A stretch of 64,000 bases of DNA from Utricularia gibba (Eukaryota > Streptophyta > Magnoliopsida > Lamiales > Lentibulariaceae), in contig NEEC01000012.1 in the NCBI GenBank assembly GCA_002189035.1, positions 1,302,001 through 1,366,000 on the forward strand. The letters are read 5' to 3'. The notes under the pieces are model-generated. The model was not told where the DNA came from. It saw nothing but the letters and a program-made list of their open reading frames with translations, and searched no databases. Below are positions 33,090 to 44,481 of the stretch, piece by piece; the stretch's first letter is position 1; each line of letters opens with the position of its first letter. Made by a program: the position numbers and the translations under genes.

Positions 33090-33894
33090 ATCTCCTACAA
33101 AAATTGGAACTATAATTACAAAGAAGGTTTAAACTTGAAGACTCCAAATCTGATAACATAAATATCAAAATTCAATTGCACCCAAAATTTCTAAATCTCA
33201 TGACTTGAATTATTTGTTATATATGTGTGATTGCACCCAACAATTCATTCATCATCCCTAAACACAAAAATACCAAATCCCAAAAAATCGATTGAACCTA
33301 CAAAACAATTTTCATGACAACCCAAATAAGCTACTACGACTTTGAGGTATTTGGCAATAAATTACTGAAATAAAAAAAAACAGGATTTATAAAAATTGAA
33401 ACTTATTTGTAGATAAAACACTCAACATAAGGCTCTGAACGGTGAACTAGATGAAACTCGATGATGGATAGAGAAGGTGACTAGGGTTTTTGAAAATGGT
33501 TGATGAATAATAAATTTAGTTGGTGTTTAATATGAGGATATAAATGTATTTTTAGAGTGTGTAAAATGAATAGTTTTTTTTTTCATTTAACCTAAAAAAT
33601 GAAGATGTAATAAATTTAAAAGTTAATCATAGAATTTAATTTTTTTTATTTTATTATAGAACGGATGAAAATTGGAATATGTAAAAATCAAATACAATCA
33701 CTTTGAAAAATTAAGATAAGAGAACATACCCAATATAAAAACTTATGTTTGACTTTAGATTGATCTACTCCAAAGATATTCTCTTGGTCTATTCCACACT
33801 TATTGAGATCAAGTTGAGTTAACTTGTCTGGAGATTAAAATGAAGCAAACTTGGTAAAGAATTGATTAATGATGCCGAAGATATACTTGTTATG
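33090..33894. other. AT-rich stretch, no gene
   Basis: Probably contains the outer end of the Harbinger relic and the junction to the ndhH copy. Nothing coding recognised. Confidence 0.4.
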
Positions 33895-34290
33895 CATGCC
33901 TATTTATTTGCTATTGGTACTTATGGATTAGTTATAAGTTCAAACCAAAATCTAAACACTTATCAATTCATCCATGGGGTAGATCAGCAGCAACTGTTTG
34001 GATACGAAAATAATCATGCATCATGTGCATCCTGGTAGTAGCATTAAATATATTTAATTTATGATATGACTAGCCCTTATAGGTACTTGAACATTTCCCA
34101 GTTGTTCTAGTGCATTTACAGTTATGGCTTTTGTGAACATAATAACTAAATATTCTCAACGTATTACATAACCCAATATTGGCTCATAATCAATAACATC
34201 CTCACCGTCAAGAGTAACAATAAGTCAAAGAACACCATACATTGAAGGGTGGTGAAATCTCATATTGACTATTTTTAGAAATTAAATGAC
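33895..34290 (-). pseudogene. ndhH: ndhH N-terminal half, plastid-derived (NUPT)
   Basis: [62 protein letters not shown], then HMMHDYFRIQTVAADLPHG and IDKCLDFG match NdhH from its start to about residue 190, with stops and an internal gap. This part does not overlap the C-terminal piece at 25385-25725, so the two may be halves of one original copy on opposite strands. Confidence 0.85.
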
Positions 34291-34310
34291 CATTCCTTTA
34301 TCTTATTAGC

Positions 34311-36477
34311 TGTACAATATGACTGCTAATGTACTGGTTATAAACATAACCAAAACCCTTGTACATTTTCAAGTAGTGAAAGAATAAGTGTTTCTTTACA
34401 TGTTACCCTCTCTCTCCTCTAGTTTCTCTCATGGTATCGTAGCATTTACTCATCTAACTTTTATCTCCCTTTCTTGAAAACCAGAGTTTTTGATAGAAAA
34501 TCTGCACATCGTTCCCACTACCTCTGCCATAAAAGATCCTCAATCCCCTTACTATATCCCACCAAGTGACCATTTTGAATCTGGCACAAACAAAACATTC
34601 TGAAGTAGATAATTACCCCACCTAGGTTAGATCTGTAAAATTGCAACTCTACATATGAAACAAATTAGGTTTCATTTCTGAAGATCTCCCACAATCAGAT
34701 CCAGCACATCCAAATCCCCTTTCATGGAAGTGCTGCAATGACCTCTTTATCTCGTGGCTTCATTACTATATAGAGCCTGAATACCTTCTACTTTTTTTTT
34801 TATGAAACTAACACTTATGGAATCTAAAAAATCCTTGAAAAATGCAATGCTCAACCGAATGACACTAGAGTATGCGATATTTATCAAGAGCTTGGGAGGT
34901 TGCAATAAGGATCTCTTTCCATTGATAAATATTATAATTGATAAACGGAAATTTTAACAATGTCGTTGCAATAAAACCAAATTTCCGTATCAAATAAATT
35001 TATAGTCCCTAATCTTCATAAAATACAAATTAAACACAAAGTGTACAGTGGAATTCAAAGTTGATCACAAGGAGCTTGTGCTTGCTAAATGTTTTAATAG
35101 ATGCATAATTCGGAATACAGTGGCCTTAAATGAAATCAGGTTTCAATGCAAAAGTTAACCAGTATTGGTTCTAACTTAAAATAATACGAAGATGTCTTAA
35201 GGGTCTGTAGGTAGTGTGGTGCTAAAATGTCTAATTTAAATTACCATGTTCCTACACTCACAACTTCAAATAACCTAAATCTACTTAGGTCATTCATTAT
35301 ATTTTCGGCTAATCTAGTCCCTAATATTATCACCAACATTTCAATTAGGTCTACCCACATGCAAAGTGTATAGAACTAGATCTACCCGATTCTACTGGTT
35401 CTACCCTGAGCTAACACCTACTGCTCCCATCTTAATTTTGTTGGTCTACCTCTAAATCAAGCATCTAAATTGTGAAGCTACTTGTTTCCCTCCTTAAGTC
35501 TACCCATAGATTGATAGAAATAAAAGCTAAAAAACAATAATGAATTTTATTAAGAATTTTATTAGTCTTTGATCTTCAAGCCGGAGTTTCTTCTCCAGAA
35601 AATCGCTTTTATTTTTCCTTCTTATTTAGTATTCTTCGTGTTCGAGTTGGGGGAGAAACCCCCTCGTGTGTGTGTGTGTTGCAAACTCTCGTGCTCAAAC
35701 CCCTTTTGCGATTCTCTCTCCTCGCATTTCCTAAAGCAGGTATAGTCTCTGACATCTTTGTTGCTCATGCCCCTAACTTGCAAACTGCCGCCGCGATAGT
35801 ATATTCATTGCTCCCTGCTGCACAATGACTTGCACGCAATCCTTGCCTTCCATGATTTTCGGGTTGCTGCTAGACTCAAAATTGGGTTAGAACATTGGTG
35901 GAATAAATCAAAGGATTTAGCCCACTAACACACCAAAATCATATTTTTCTAAATTATATAAAAATACTTAAAACTATAAAATAAACAACTAAACATAATT
36001 AAAAACTTGTAATTTTCATATTCTAAAAATAGAAAAATTTGTGTGCTATCAATAATCAACTGCAAACTCTTTGGGTAGAGCTGGACAACTGCACACCTCT
36101 GATCCATTGTAGGAAATGTGTTAACAGAACTCGAACAAGAGCAAAGAGAGAAGAACAAATGAGGTCATTCCTTTCACCACCACAATATGAAGCATCTGCA
36201 CTTACCTCTCAAACTCATTACAAAAGTATCAAAAGGAAATGCTCTCACTATGGTCTTAATAACTATACTCGTGAGCAATGTTATAAACTTATTGGATATC
36301 CAGAAGATTCCTAGGAGGAGAAAACTAAGAGGCACAAAGCAAAGAAGGCTATACCTATTAAGTTTGCCAATAGTGTATGCACTAGCTGAAAATGATACAG
36401 CAAGCAAGGATGCCCAAAACTTTGGCAAACATAAACAAGTAACCCACAATGAACCATCTAATGCTGGTTCATTTGCT
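34311..36477 (+). mobile_element. Copia-5: 5' fragment (LTR and gag) of a copia element
   Basis: A short LTR-like end (34311-34431) abuts TGGTATCGTAGCA (primer-binding site). Gag follows: KLGFISEDLPQSDPAHPNPL, CNDLFISWL, then, after the LTR-E insertion, QLQTLWVELDNCTPLIHC and CSHYGLNNYTREQCYKLIGY (zinc-knuckle region). Removing the insertion rejoins the gag text across the ATAAT duplication. The element is lost beyond 36477, where Copia-6 begins on the other strand. Confidence 0.78.
34939..36051 (+). repeat. LTR-E solo LTR with perfect 5-bp target duplication
   Basis: 1113 bp from TGATAAACGG to GTGCTATCA, flanked on both sides by ATAAT (34934-34938 and 36052-36056), and inserted into Copia-5 gag. 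There is no internal region, so it is a solo LTR left by LTR-LTR recombination, or a single-LTR insertion. It contains a (TG)n run near 35670. Confidence 0.88.
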
Positions 36478-36809
36478 AGTAAACTTCCTCAGCCAAATTT
36501 TCATTTAGGAAGACTGTTTTCACATCCATCTATCATATCTCATAATCAAAATGAGCAGAAATGGCAAGTAAAATTTGAATGGACTTAAGCATAGCAATAG
36601 GCAACAAGGTTTTGTCATCATCAACACCTTGTTTCTGATGATCTCCTTTTGCCACAAGTCTTGCCTTATAGATAGATATATTTCCATCCATGTCAATTTT
36701 CCTTTTGAATACCCCATTTGCATCCAATAGGATTTACTCACATGGCATTGATCAATGTCCATACATTTTTCTCATATATGGAATCCATTTCTGCTCCCAT
36801 GGCAACAAT
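36478..36809 (-). pseudogene. Copia-6 reverse transcriptase, N-terminal part
   Basis: FKRKIDMDGNISIYKARLVA, AMLKSIQILLAISAHFDYEI and MDVKTVFLNENLAEEVY are RT palm motifs up to the first catalytic Asp. Homology stops at about 36478. No YVDD motif is present. Confidence 0.82.
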
Positions 36810-37808
36810 TCATTTACTTGACTCACCACTATTGATAGCTTCGTCATAAGTCCGAGGTTCCTCATCTAATATGAGGTCTCCCATGCCTTCGGCATCAACA
36901 ATGAAACCATATCTCACAATAAGGTTACATTGTCGGACTGATCTTCTGACAGAAAACGTGCTTGGTACATTTGGCAAATCAGATTGCTCAGGTTGATTGC
37001 TCACTGGCACATTACCAGCTTCTGGGATACAATTTCGAGATAGTGAGCCTAGATTACCTTTTAAGTCACCCACTAACGTCTCTATAGGTGTCATTGGCTC
37101 ATTCTCAAACATCTCTTCAAGTTCTAAAAAACTCCCACTTGCTTCTTTGAGGAGAAACTCTTTTTTTAAAAAGATAGCATTTCTCGAGATGAAAACCTTT
37201 CCCTCCTGAGGATTATACAAGTAGTATCCCATAGTTTCTTGTGGATAACTCAAGAAGAAACACTTGTCAGATTTGTTCTCCAACTTATTTGACTTCAACC
37301 TTCTTACATAAGCAGGGCATCCCCAAGCTTTGAGGCAGGAGAAACTCGGTTTTCTACCAGTCCAAATCTCATAAGGAGTGGTTTCAACTGATTTCGATGA
37401 GGCCTTGTTCAAAACATGAGCCGCTACCTCTAAGGCATATCCCCACATGGACTTCGGTAATTCTGCGAAACTCATCATGGATCGAACCATGCCAAGCAAA
37501 GTTCGATTTCTCCTCTCAGAAGCACCATTGTGCTAAGGTGTGTCAGGAAGAGTTCTTTCTGAGACAATACTGTTGTCTTTTAGATGATTTTTGAATTCAT
37601 TACTCAAGTATTCCCCACCATGATCTGATCGAATTTTCTTGATGGAACACTCAAGTTTGTTCTTGACCTCCATCCGAAACTCTTTGAACTTTTCAAAGGC
37701 TTCAGACTTCCGTTTCATCAAGTCGATGCATCCATATTTCGAATGGTCATCTGTAAAAGTGATGAAATACGAGAAACCCCCTCTAGTAGTGATGTAAGTA
37801 CTCAACAC
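36810..37808 (-). pseudogene. Copia-6 integrase, one or two stops
   Basis: The core start SYFITFTDDHSKYGCIDLMK carries the first catalytic Asp pair, KIRSDHGGEYLSNEFK gives the second Asp and the Glu region (DNGGE altered to DHGGE), and HNGASERRNRTLLGMVRSMM follows. The 229-codon frame from 37499 has TTPYEIWTGRKPSFSCLKAW, then PQETMGYYLYNPQEGKVFIS (hinge). Only a TAG between the two frames breaks it. Confidence 0.85.
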
Positions 37809-38334
37809 GCTTCTTGTTTATATGGCCTAAACAACAATGCCAGAGGTAAGAATTCAAGACATTGTCAATCCTTGGCCTTTTCATACACATGTAAATTTGT
37901 TTTGAATCATGCTGATCCAAAACATATATTCCGTTTACTGTCATAGCAGTACCATAATGCACGTTCCCACGTCATATGGAACAACAATTGTTCTTTATAG
38001 AAAACTTGAAACCAAGAACAAGAAATACAGACAATATTCTTAGACAATGAGGGAACACAATAAACAGAATCTAATTCAAGAGATAATCCAGAAGGTAGGG
38101 CGATGTGGCAAGTCCCAACTGCCATGGCAGCAACTCGTGCACCATTCCCAACTCTTAGGTCAACATCGCCTTTCTTCAAGATTCTACAACTCATTAGGTC
38201 CTGCATGTTAGTGCAAATGTGAGCACCACAACCAAAATCTAACACCCAAGAACCATTCTTGATAGTAGTGTTAATCTCAATCATGTGTATACCTCAAGCT
38301 GAATTCACATTCTGCTTCTTGCCCTTGATTGACT
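37809..38334 (-). pseudogene. Copia-6 protease region
   Basis: WVLDFGCGAHICTNMQDL carries the protease motif, with Phe in place of the residue after the catalytic Asp (usual DSGCSxH), followed by LRVGNGARVAAMAVGTCHI and LDSVYCVPSLSKNIVCIS, the conserved end of the protease. The pre-integrase region below it is scrambled. Confidence 0.78.
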
Positions 38335-39151
38335 CTAGGTAAGCTTTGCAGTTTCTCTTTCAATGATCAGATTTCCCACACTGAAAGCATTCACCCTTAG
38401 CTGGTTTTTCAATTGGCTTCTTCTTCTTGATCTCACTTTTAGCTTTGAGTTTCTTGTCTTGACTCTTCTTCTTGAAATCCTTTTTCCTTGAAGAGACAAG
38501 CATGACATTCTTTTGTTCCTTTGTGATAGTTGTCTCAACAAACTTGAGTAACTGAATCAATTAAGGAATAGTTTGATCCATCTTGTTCATCTGATAGTTC
38601 ATCATAAACTGTGAATAACTATCAGGTAGTGAGGTAAGGATCAAGTCAATACTCAAGTCCTTATCCAACACAAAACCAAGAGTGGACAACTTCTCAATGT
38701 AACTAAACATCAATGTCGCATGATCAGCAGCAGAACTTCCTTCTGCCAAGCGACAATTGAACAACAGCTTTGATGTCTTGAACCTTTCAAGTCGTGAGTG
38801 CTCGCCAAACAGATCCTTGATATGTGTTATCATCTATTGGCAAGTCATTGCCTCATGATGTTTTTGGAGATCAGGGGCCATCGAAGCAAGCATGACACAG
38901 AAGACAAGCTCAGCATCATCTAGATACTTTTGATATGCACGCCGAACATCTTCAGCTGCATTAGCCCTGGGTTGTGCAGGAACATCTTGCTTAAGGATGT
39001 AAGCAATCTTCTCCGCCTTGAGAATAATTCTCAAATTGCAGTGCCAATTAGTAAAATTCGAGCCAACCAACTTTTTGGGCTCTAGAATGGATCTCAAATT
39101 CATACTGGAAGACATATCTTCAACCTGAAGAAGAGAAAGCAAACACATCAT
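38335..39151 (-). pseudogene. Copia-6 gag, nearly open
   Basis: Frames 39151-38834, 38833-38561 and 38560-38335 run on with in-frame stops. Motifs: EPKKLVGSNFTNWHCNLRII (gag start), SLPDSYSQFMMNYQMNK, and a zinc knuckle GECFQCGKSDH, after a Lys-rich linker. Confidence 0.82.
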
Positions 39152-39992
39152 GTAGTGTTCCTTAAATCACATCTAATTGGTCTTTATCAAATGTGATATA
39201 CTCCCACTATGTTTTTCAAGATGACAACCCCTTACTGACAAAACGAGAAAATCACATTTTCTTAGTGGGACAGTGTCTCATTTTATTCATCTCCTTCTTA
39301 ACTGTAGCCAACAACCTTTAATGAATGAAACAGGTAGCCATCTCATGCCAATTGTATCTCATACAACCACTGTATTATTGAGTCATCAACTCTTGATGTA
39401 AAAACTATTTACCTCAACCTTTCCTCCAATTTTACCAACCTTGGCTTTAGTCAACAAGTTGATAAAATCAGTTAAGCCAACCCACTGTGAATCTTATTCC
39501 ATAATTCGAACGTGTCATGTGTAGTGGAGAGCTTGACGGTAGCCAACAACTCTATGCACTAAAAATGACTCTCGTTCTTCTTATGTCAGTGGAAGGAATA
39601 AGCTTAATTATTTAGTAGGAGATTTTTCCATATGCAACTCTTGCACTATGGATATCAATGTCCTATCAAATAGGCATCTTGGTAAACCTTGCCCTTTCGT
39701 TCATAACGCATCATATCCTTGAATTTTCACACATAATGCTCGAAAATCCTAACTGACCCTAGATGTTTTGGTCACAAATAAGTTATCAAACATCATATGC
39801 ATTGATAATTCACCAATATGATCATCATGATCAAAATTCGTGCAAAGGCCATCATGCCCCACGACTACACATATATAAACCATCAACATGTTGTGTATAT
39901 ACACGTAAGATATGATTCTCGAAAGCATCAATCATCAATCAAATTTTGTGCATCATAGGCAGCAAAACAATCCAACATGATCAGATTTCTGC

Positions 39993-40240
39993 ATCACATG
40001 CTATTATGATGATCACCGGCAAGGAAACATGCGAGAACATCTCGCAAAATCACATGCTATTACGATAATCGCCAGCAAGGCAACAGACGAGAACATCTCG
40101 CAGAATCATATGCTATTACGATGATCGCCGGCAAGGCAACATATGAGAACATCTCATAAAATCACCAAAGATTTTAATGTGTCACCGGCAATGCAACATA
40201 CAAGAACATCTCGTAATGTCAACAAAGATTCTAATGTATA
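39993..40240 (-). repeat. 56-bp tandem array, five units, in the Copia-6 leader
   Basis: Units begin at 39993, 40049, 40105, 40161 and about 40217, each exactly 56 bp apart. The core is ATCACATGCTATTACGATGA, TCGCCGGCAAGGCAACA and GAGAACATCTCG. The first three are very alike; the last two replace the ATGCTATTACGATGA part with AAAGATT(C/T)TAATG. It lies between primer-binding site and gag. Confidence 0.85.
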
Positions 40241-40271
40241 CACGTATTCTGTAACCTGGCTATGATACCAC

Positions 40272-41770
40272 TGTACGGTTTCTCGTAGACATCGTATGTC
40301 ACAAAAGCAGAGGAATTTAAAATTTTTTGAGAAACACCCAACTCAAATCTTGGAATACGGTATACACCAGATAAGGGGATGCTGAAAATACCTTTCAGCG
40401 CACTCCATTATTCACCAACCGCCAATAGCAGACGACCTCTATGTAATCCACACGTGAAGCACTCCACCGATAACCTTCTCAAGGCTGTAGAATACTGGTC
40501 GAATTCCTCAGATGCTAGTAGAGAAAATCGCCCCCTTGTGGATCAATCTCAGAGAGCATGAAGATGATAGAAGATCTGTAGATCTAAATCTTTTGATAGA
40601 TATGTGGTAACATATCAAATCATATCTCCGTAAAGATCTTATTTTGTGGAGATATGTATATGTTCCAAATCTTATCTATATCAGATCTTTTATTTTGAGT
40701 TTAATCAACATTAATCTCAAAATAACTCTCTATTTAATTTATCCACTTTACCAATTACATCTCATGTAATTGTGTCATTCTATTTTATATCGATGAGTGA
40801 CTCCACTATTCTGTGTGACCCTATTGGCTTCTTCAATCAAAGCTGTAATAATGGATTTATTAATTAACTCTTAATCAATCAAATCCATCATTATTGATTA
40901 TGAATGATGTTTAGCAATATATCATGATTCCCAAAAATAAAGAATAATCAGGTGAATTGATTGAGTCTTTCCATGTCCAACCACCATGCAATAAACAGCT
41001 TTCATCATACTTATATCTCATTCGATTACAGAACATGGGTGTGTGTCTTTCTGATATATCGAACTTATAATTGCATTCAAGTACTAACACCCAATGGCCT
41101 ACTCAAACAATTCGAGTGTCATTACCCTGGGCTAAGACTTATTGTTAGGCTTTGATGCAATTACTTGAGATATGATCTCATTGCTAACATAAGTGATGAA
41201 TCCTTTATTGATCAATCAACTATCTCCAACTTTAAGGAGTCACATCCCTACTTATCCATACTAGGTAAGCCACGGTTAGGCTCTCATTAGTAATGAGCGA
41301 AAATGTGAGTTTAAGATCAAGATAACTTTGTTGACCTCAAGTCTAAGCTTACTTGCACGGCTGTCATAATCGAGATCTTGCTACTGACACTTGGTTAGCT
41401 TCCCATAGTAGCATCTCGAAGATGAGTCATCCAATGAATCGATTCTCCAATCGAAACCCACACATAGGTTCTAGTAATCTCATTACATCAATTGTGAGAA
41501 CCATTACCTAAACAATTTAGGAAACTCAATGTGTGCCAGCTTATCCGTATTTGTGATATCCTCATTTCACAAATACTCTAGCCAGGGAGTTTTTTAATTT
41601 GAACATAAATGTTTGTAGAATCTCACATTATGATCTCATCATAATTTCTATAGCACATAAATCAAGTAGAAGATTTTATCAATGATATAAACTTGATCAC
41701 ATTTCAAGGTAAACATCAAAAGATAAGATTTGCCAATGAGTTGATTGTCTCTAGAACACATTCACCAACA
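40272..41770 (-). repeat. Copia-6 5' LTR (~1.5 kb)
   Basis: Begins TGTACGG and ends CACCAACA on the plus strand; its inner end adjoins minus-strand TGGTATCATAGCCAGG, a copia primer-binding site. The outer end abuts hAT-like sequence at 41771. No second LTR lies in the window. Confidence 0.7.
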
Positions 41771-42122
41771 GGTTTTGGGTTCAAATTGTTTGACCCGTAA
41801 AACCCGAACCCAAACCGATATATAAATATTTTTAAAATATTAATAAAATTTAATTTTTTATGAGCTTAATAATTAACATATTTTTAATTCCAATTCATAC
41901 TTTTAACTTTTAAAATTATTATAGTGAAAATTTAAAAAGTATGCCTTTCAAATCATATTTAAATTTATATTAAAATCAAAATTGAATCCATTGAGTGTTG
42001 GGTTTTGGGTTTGGGTTCGGGTCCTTGCTGGGTTCAGTTCGGGTTGGGCCCAACAGAGATTCATCAGGTCGGGTTCGGTTTTGAGAGTACCCGGACCGAA
42101 CCCAGCCCATTGACATCTTTAG
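41771..42122 (+). mobile_element. hAT-like terminal fragment with GGGTTCGG-rich end
   Basis: The right 120 bp are packed with GGGTTTGGGTTCGGGT and its reverse ACCCGAACCC/CCGAACCCAGCCCATTGACATCTTT. The same end in the same orientation occurs at 48170-48328 next to a hAT transposase. Plant hAT elements often end with such GT-rich subterminal repeats, and the reversed terminus reads AAAGATGTCAATGGG. The left part is AT-rich. Confidence 0.55.
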
Positions 42123-42124
42123 AT

Positions 42125-42425
42125 TCATTATCCAGATGGTCTCAAGTCCTTGAAAGTGGAAGAAGTACAATTTCCCCAACTACTAACTCTTAAAATACAT
42201 GAAGTGAATAGCAATATCATCCCCCGTGATAATATTTGTGATATTACATGTAATATTACAACTCTATGCTCGACATATTTATGGTATTGCGGAGCCTCGA
42301 TCATTAGATCAGCCAAGAAAATATTAAGAGAAAAGAGATATGATTGGGTGGATGAGGACTTCTATGTTGTGGTTGATGGCAATATATTGATGTTGGAGGA
42401 AGAAGAAGAAGAAAAAGGATACTAA
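42125..42425 (+). pseudogene. F-box/LRR-like family fragment 1
   Basis: The frame 42150-42425 includes VEEVQFPQLLTLKIHEV, then SAKKILREKRYDWVDEDFYV, VVDGNI and a Glu-rich end. The part SAxKIL-EKR...DE.FYV..DG.. parallels the frame at 42982-43488, suggesting a truncated paralogue from the same family. Confidence 0.45.
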
Positions 42426-42948
42426 TGAAAATGAGGATTGGGAAATAATTGTTTTAGTGTACAAGTACTTCTACATATTCATTAGAACCAAGAACATGAT
42501 CTATTGCTTGAGCCGTGACGTAAAAAATCATCCATTGAGAACATTTATGCGAGAGAGTTAAGATATTACATTTGTGAGATATTTAAAGTGTTTCATGACT
42601 CATGTCTTAGAGTTTTATGAAACATCCCCCATAAATTGTACATAGATGGTGTGCTATGATAGAATCTTCTATCAATGATGTTTTATGGTACCCTCAAATG
42701 GTACCAATTTCATTGGTTTTTATATCGAATGCAAAAAGATTGAATTATGGTAGCAATATTGTTCTCGAGTGCTGCATCTCACTTTTTCATCCAGATGCAA
42801 GTTTAAGATTCCATATTTTCATAAAATAGCAGAAGACGTCATATCTTTTAAATCACTGCAACTTTTAAGTCATTATTACCCAGGAAAACTGTTATGGAAT
42901 ATTAAAGAAAATATATGTGGTGCAGAACATTTGTAAAATATGATGCCA
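42426..42948 (+). other. Stretch between the two family fragments, no clear gene
   Basis: Short broken frames only. It may be decayed upstream coding sequence of the next fragment, but I cannot trace it. Confidence 0.35.
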
Positions 42949-43488
42949 CAGTTTAAGGAAGTGGAAATTTGAATCTTTGAGTTGAAGTTTTCCCTCGGAT
43001 CTCACTCTTTGAAATGCCTGGGAATTTATGGCTCCAAGCATCCAGGTGGGCAGCGGCAGCTTGATATCCACTGTCCCCAACTTACAGTGCTCTGGCTACA
43101 CGATGTTCAGTCTGCATCCTATCATCTTCCTTATGTTTCATCTTTGCAACCCATACGATTGGATGGTTGGGTAGATTTAGCTGTGCAATCAGCGATTGAA
43201 ATACTAAAGAGGAAGCAGAGGTTGGGAGATGAGAGATTTTATGTAAAGAAGGATGGAAGGTTGTGGAACCCTGAGGATGCAGATTCCTGCTCAGAGGAGC
43301 TCGAAGAGGGCGATGCAGAGGAAGAAGAAGATGGGTTTGCAGTGTTAAAAACAATGATGATGAACATGGAAGGATGCGATGGAGATGGGCGTGACTACAG
43401 TGATGTAATACACTACCACAGAAGATTAAGAACACTGCAGCAAATGGAGCAGTTGATCATCTTTGGCAAAGGCAGCGAGCGAAGGTAG
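42949..43488 (+). CDS. F-box/LRR-like protein, C-terminal part (uncertain)
   Basis: An open frame of 168 codons from ATG 42982, preceded by MPQFKEVEI and a TGA. It has leucine-rich repeat-like text: FSLGSHSLKCLGIYGSKHPG, LDIHCPQLTVLWLHDVQSAS, YVSSLQPIRLDGWVDLAVQS, then RLGDERFYVKKDGRLWNPED and an acidic stretch (SEELEEGDAEEEEDG). The L..L.I.CP.L..LWL pattern is that of LRRs in plant F-box proteins. No F-box is present here. A homologue lies at 50621-51492 on the minus strand. It may be a 3' gene fragment or pseudogene; family assignment is by pattern only. Confidence 0.45.
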
Positions 43489-44189
43489 ACATGGCGCGTT
43501 CGGTTAAGATTGACGAGGGCGAATCCACCCATTTGCGCAGCTCCCGCATGAATTTTTCAAAATAAAAATGACATGCTTTACCATTTACTCGAAAAATAGA
43601 CATGAAAATAAAAATAAAAAGAAGATAAATAAATAGTCACAATCTAGTTCTTATATGCAAACTTTTTACAAATTGTTATTACATGTTAGAGTATATAATA
43701 CAGTATCATTATTTTTAAATATGTATATGAATAAAAATTCTTAATAACGAGAATAAAGAACTCAATCAAACTCAACGAACGTTTGGAATTTTCTAAAAAT
43801 AATTTTATTCTGTTTGGAAAATGTATAACTTGGAAGTAGTAAATTTTTTGTGAGAATATTTGAATAAGAAGTTAAAAAAAAAAACTTTGTAATTTTTATA
43901 AAAACATATATGAGTCCGTACCAATTATTTGTGTGAACATTTTTTCAAACACATGTGGCTGCTGTTTGTTGATAAGGTAGAGAAAGACGTGTGAGGACGA
44001 CAATTAGAGAACGCCATCTTCCTGTTGACTCAATCATTCACAGACGCTGTGGTGCTACCTTCTCTTCATTGAGCTCCTAAACCCACTTCTTATGGTGTGC
44101 GAATTTGTGGAGCTTTTGACAGGGGCGGGGTTGCAGATGAAAGAACCACCGAATGGTAGGATGGTTACCAATTCTTGCACTGGTTGTTA
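43489..44189. other. Non-coding stretch, no gene
   Basis: AT-rich with no recognisable element. Confidence 0.45.
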
Positions 44190-44481
44190 TGACATCAGGA
44201 TTTTCACACTAGTTATACAACTAGTGAAGGTTGGACAAATAATAAAAAAAAAGAGCGATGCACTGATTTGATAAAAACCAGTTTTGATTGATGAATATCA
44301 GCACATCACCATCAGCTATTCTTGTGCCAAAAAACATAAAAGACTAAGTCAAACGAACAGAACTTAAAGACTATAGAAAAAATAAAAGAAACCGTAAGTG
44401 GGTGAGTGGGCTTGTTCATGACACCATAATTTTCGAAGAGGTGGCTGACTAAGTCAGGAACTGACGTGGATCATGTTTTTA

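Larger units (their letters stand above)
36478..41770 (-). mobile_element. Copia-6: copia element with 5' LTR, gag, protease, integrase and start of RT
   Basis: The minus-strand element starts with a long LTR (41770-40272), then a primer-binding site at about 40270, a leader with a 56-bp tandem array, gag, protease, integrase and RT up to the second palm motif. It breaks off at about 36478 against Copia-5; RNase H and the 3' LTR are missing. Its frames are longer and less broken than in the other minus-strand relics, suggesting a younger insertion later truncated. Confidence 0.85.

Noticed and set aside
10040-34290. Possible plastid contig mis-joined into the assembly
   Set aside because: The plastid genes are decayed, incomplete and split by nuclear transposons, which fits old nuclear insertions rather than contamination.
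39993-40240. CRISPR-like array
   Set aside because: The 56-bp units repeat throughout with no distinct spacers, and the setting is a plant retrotransposon leader.
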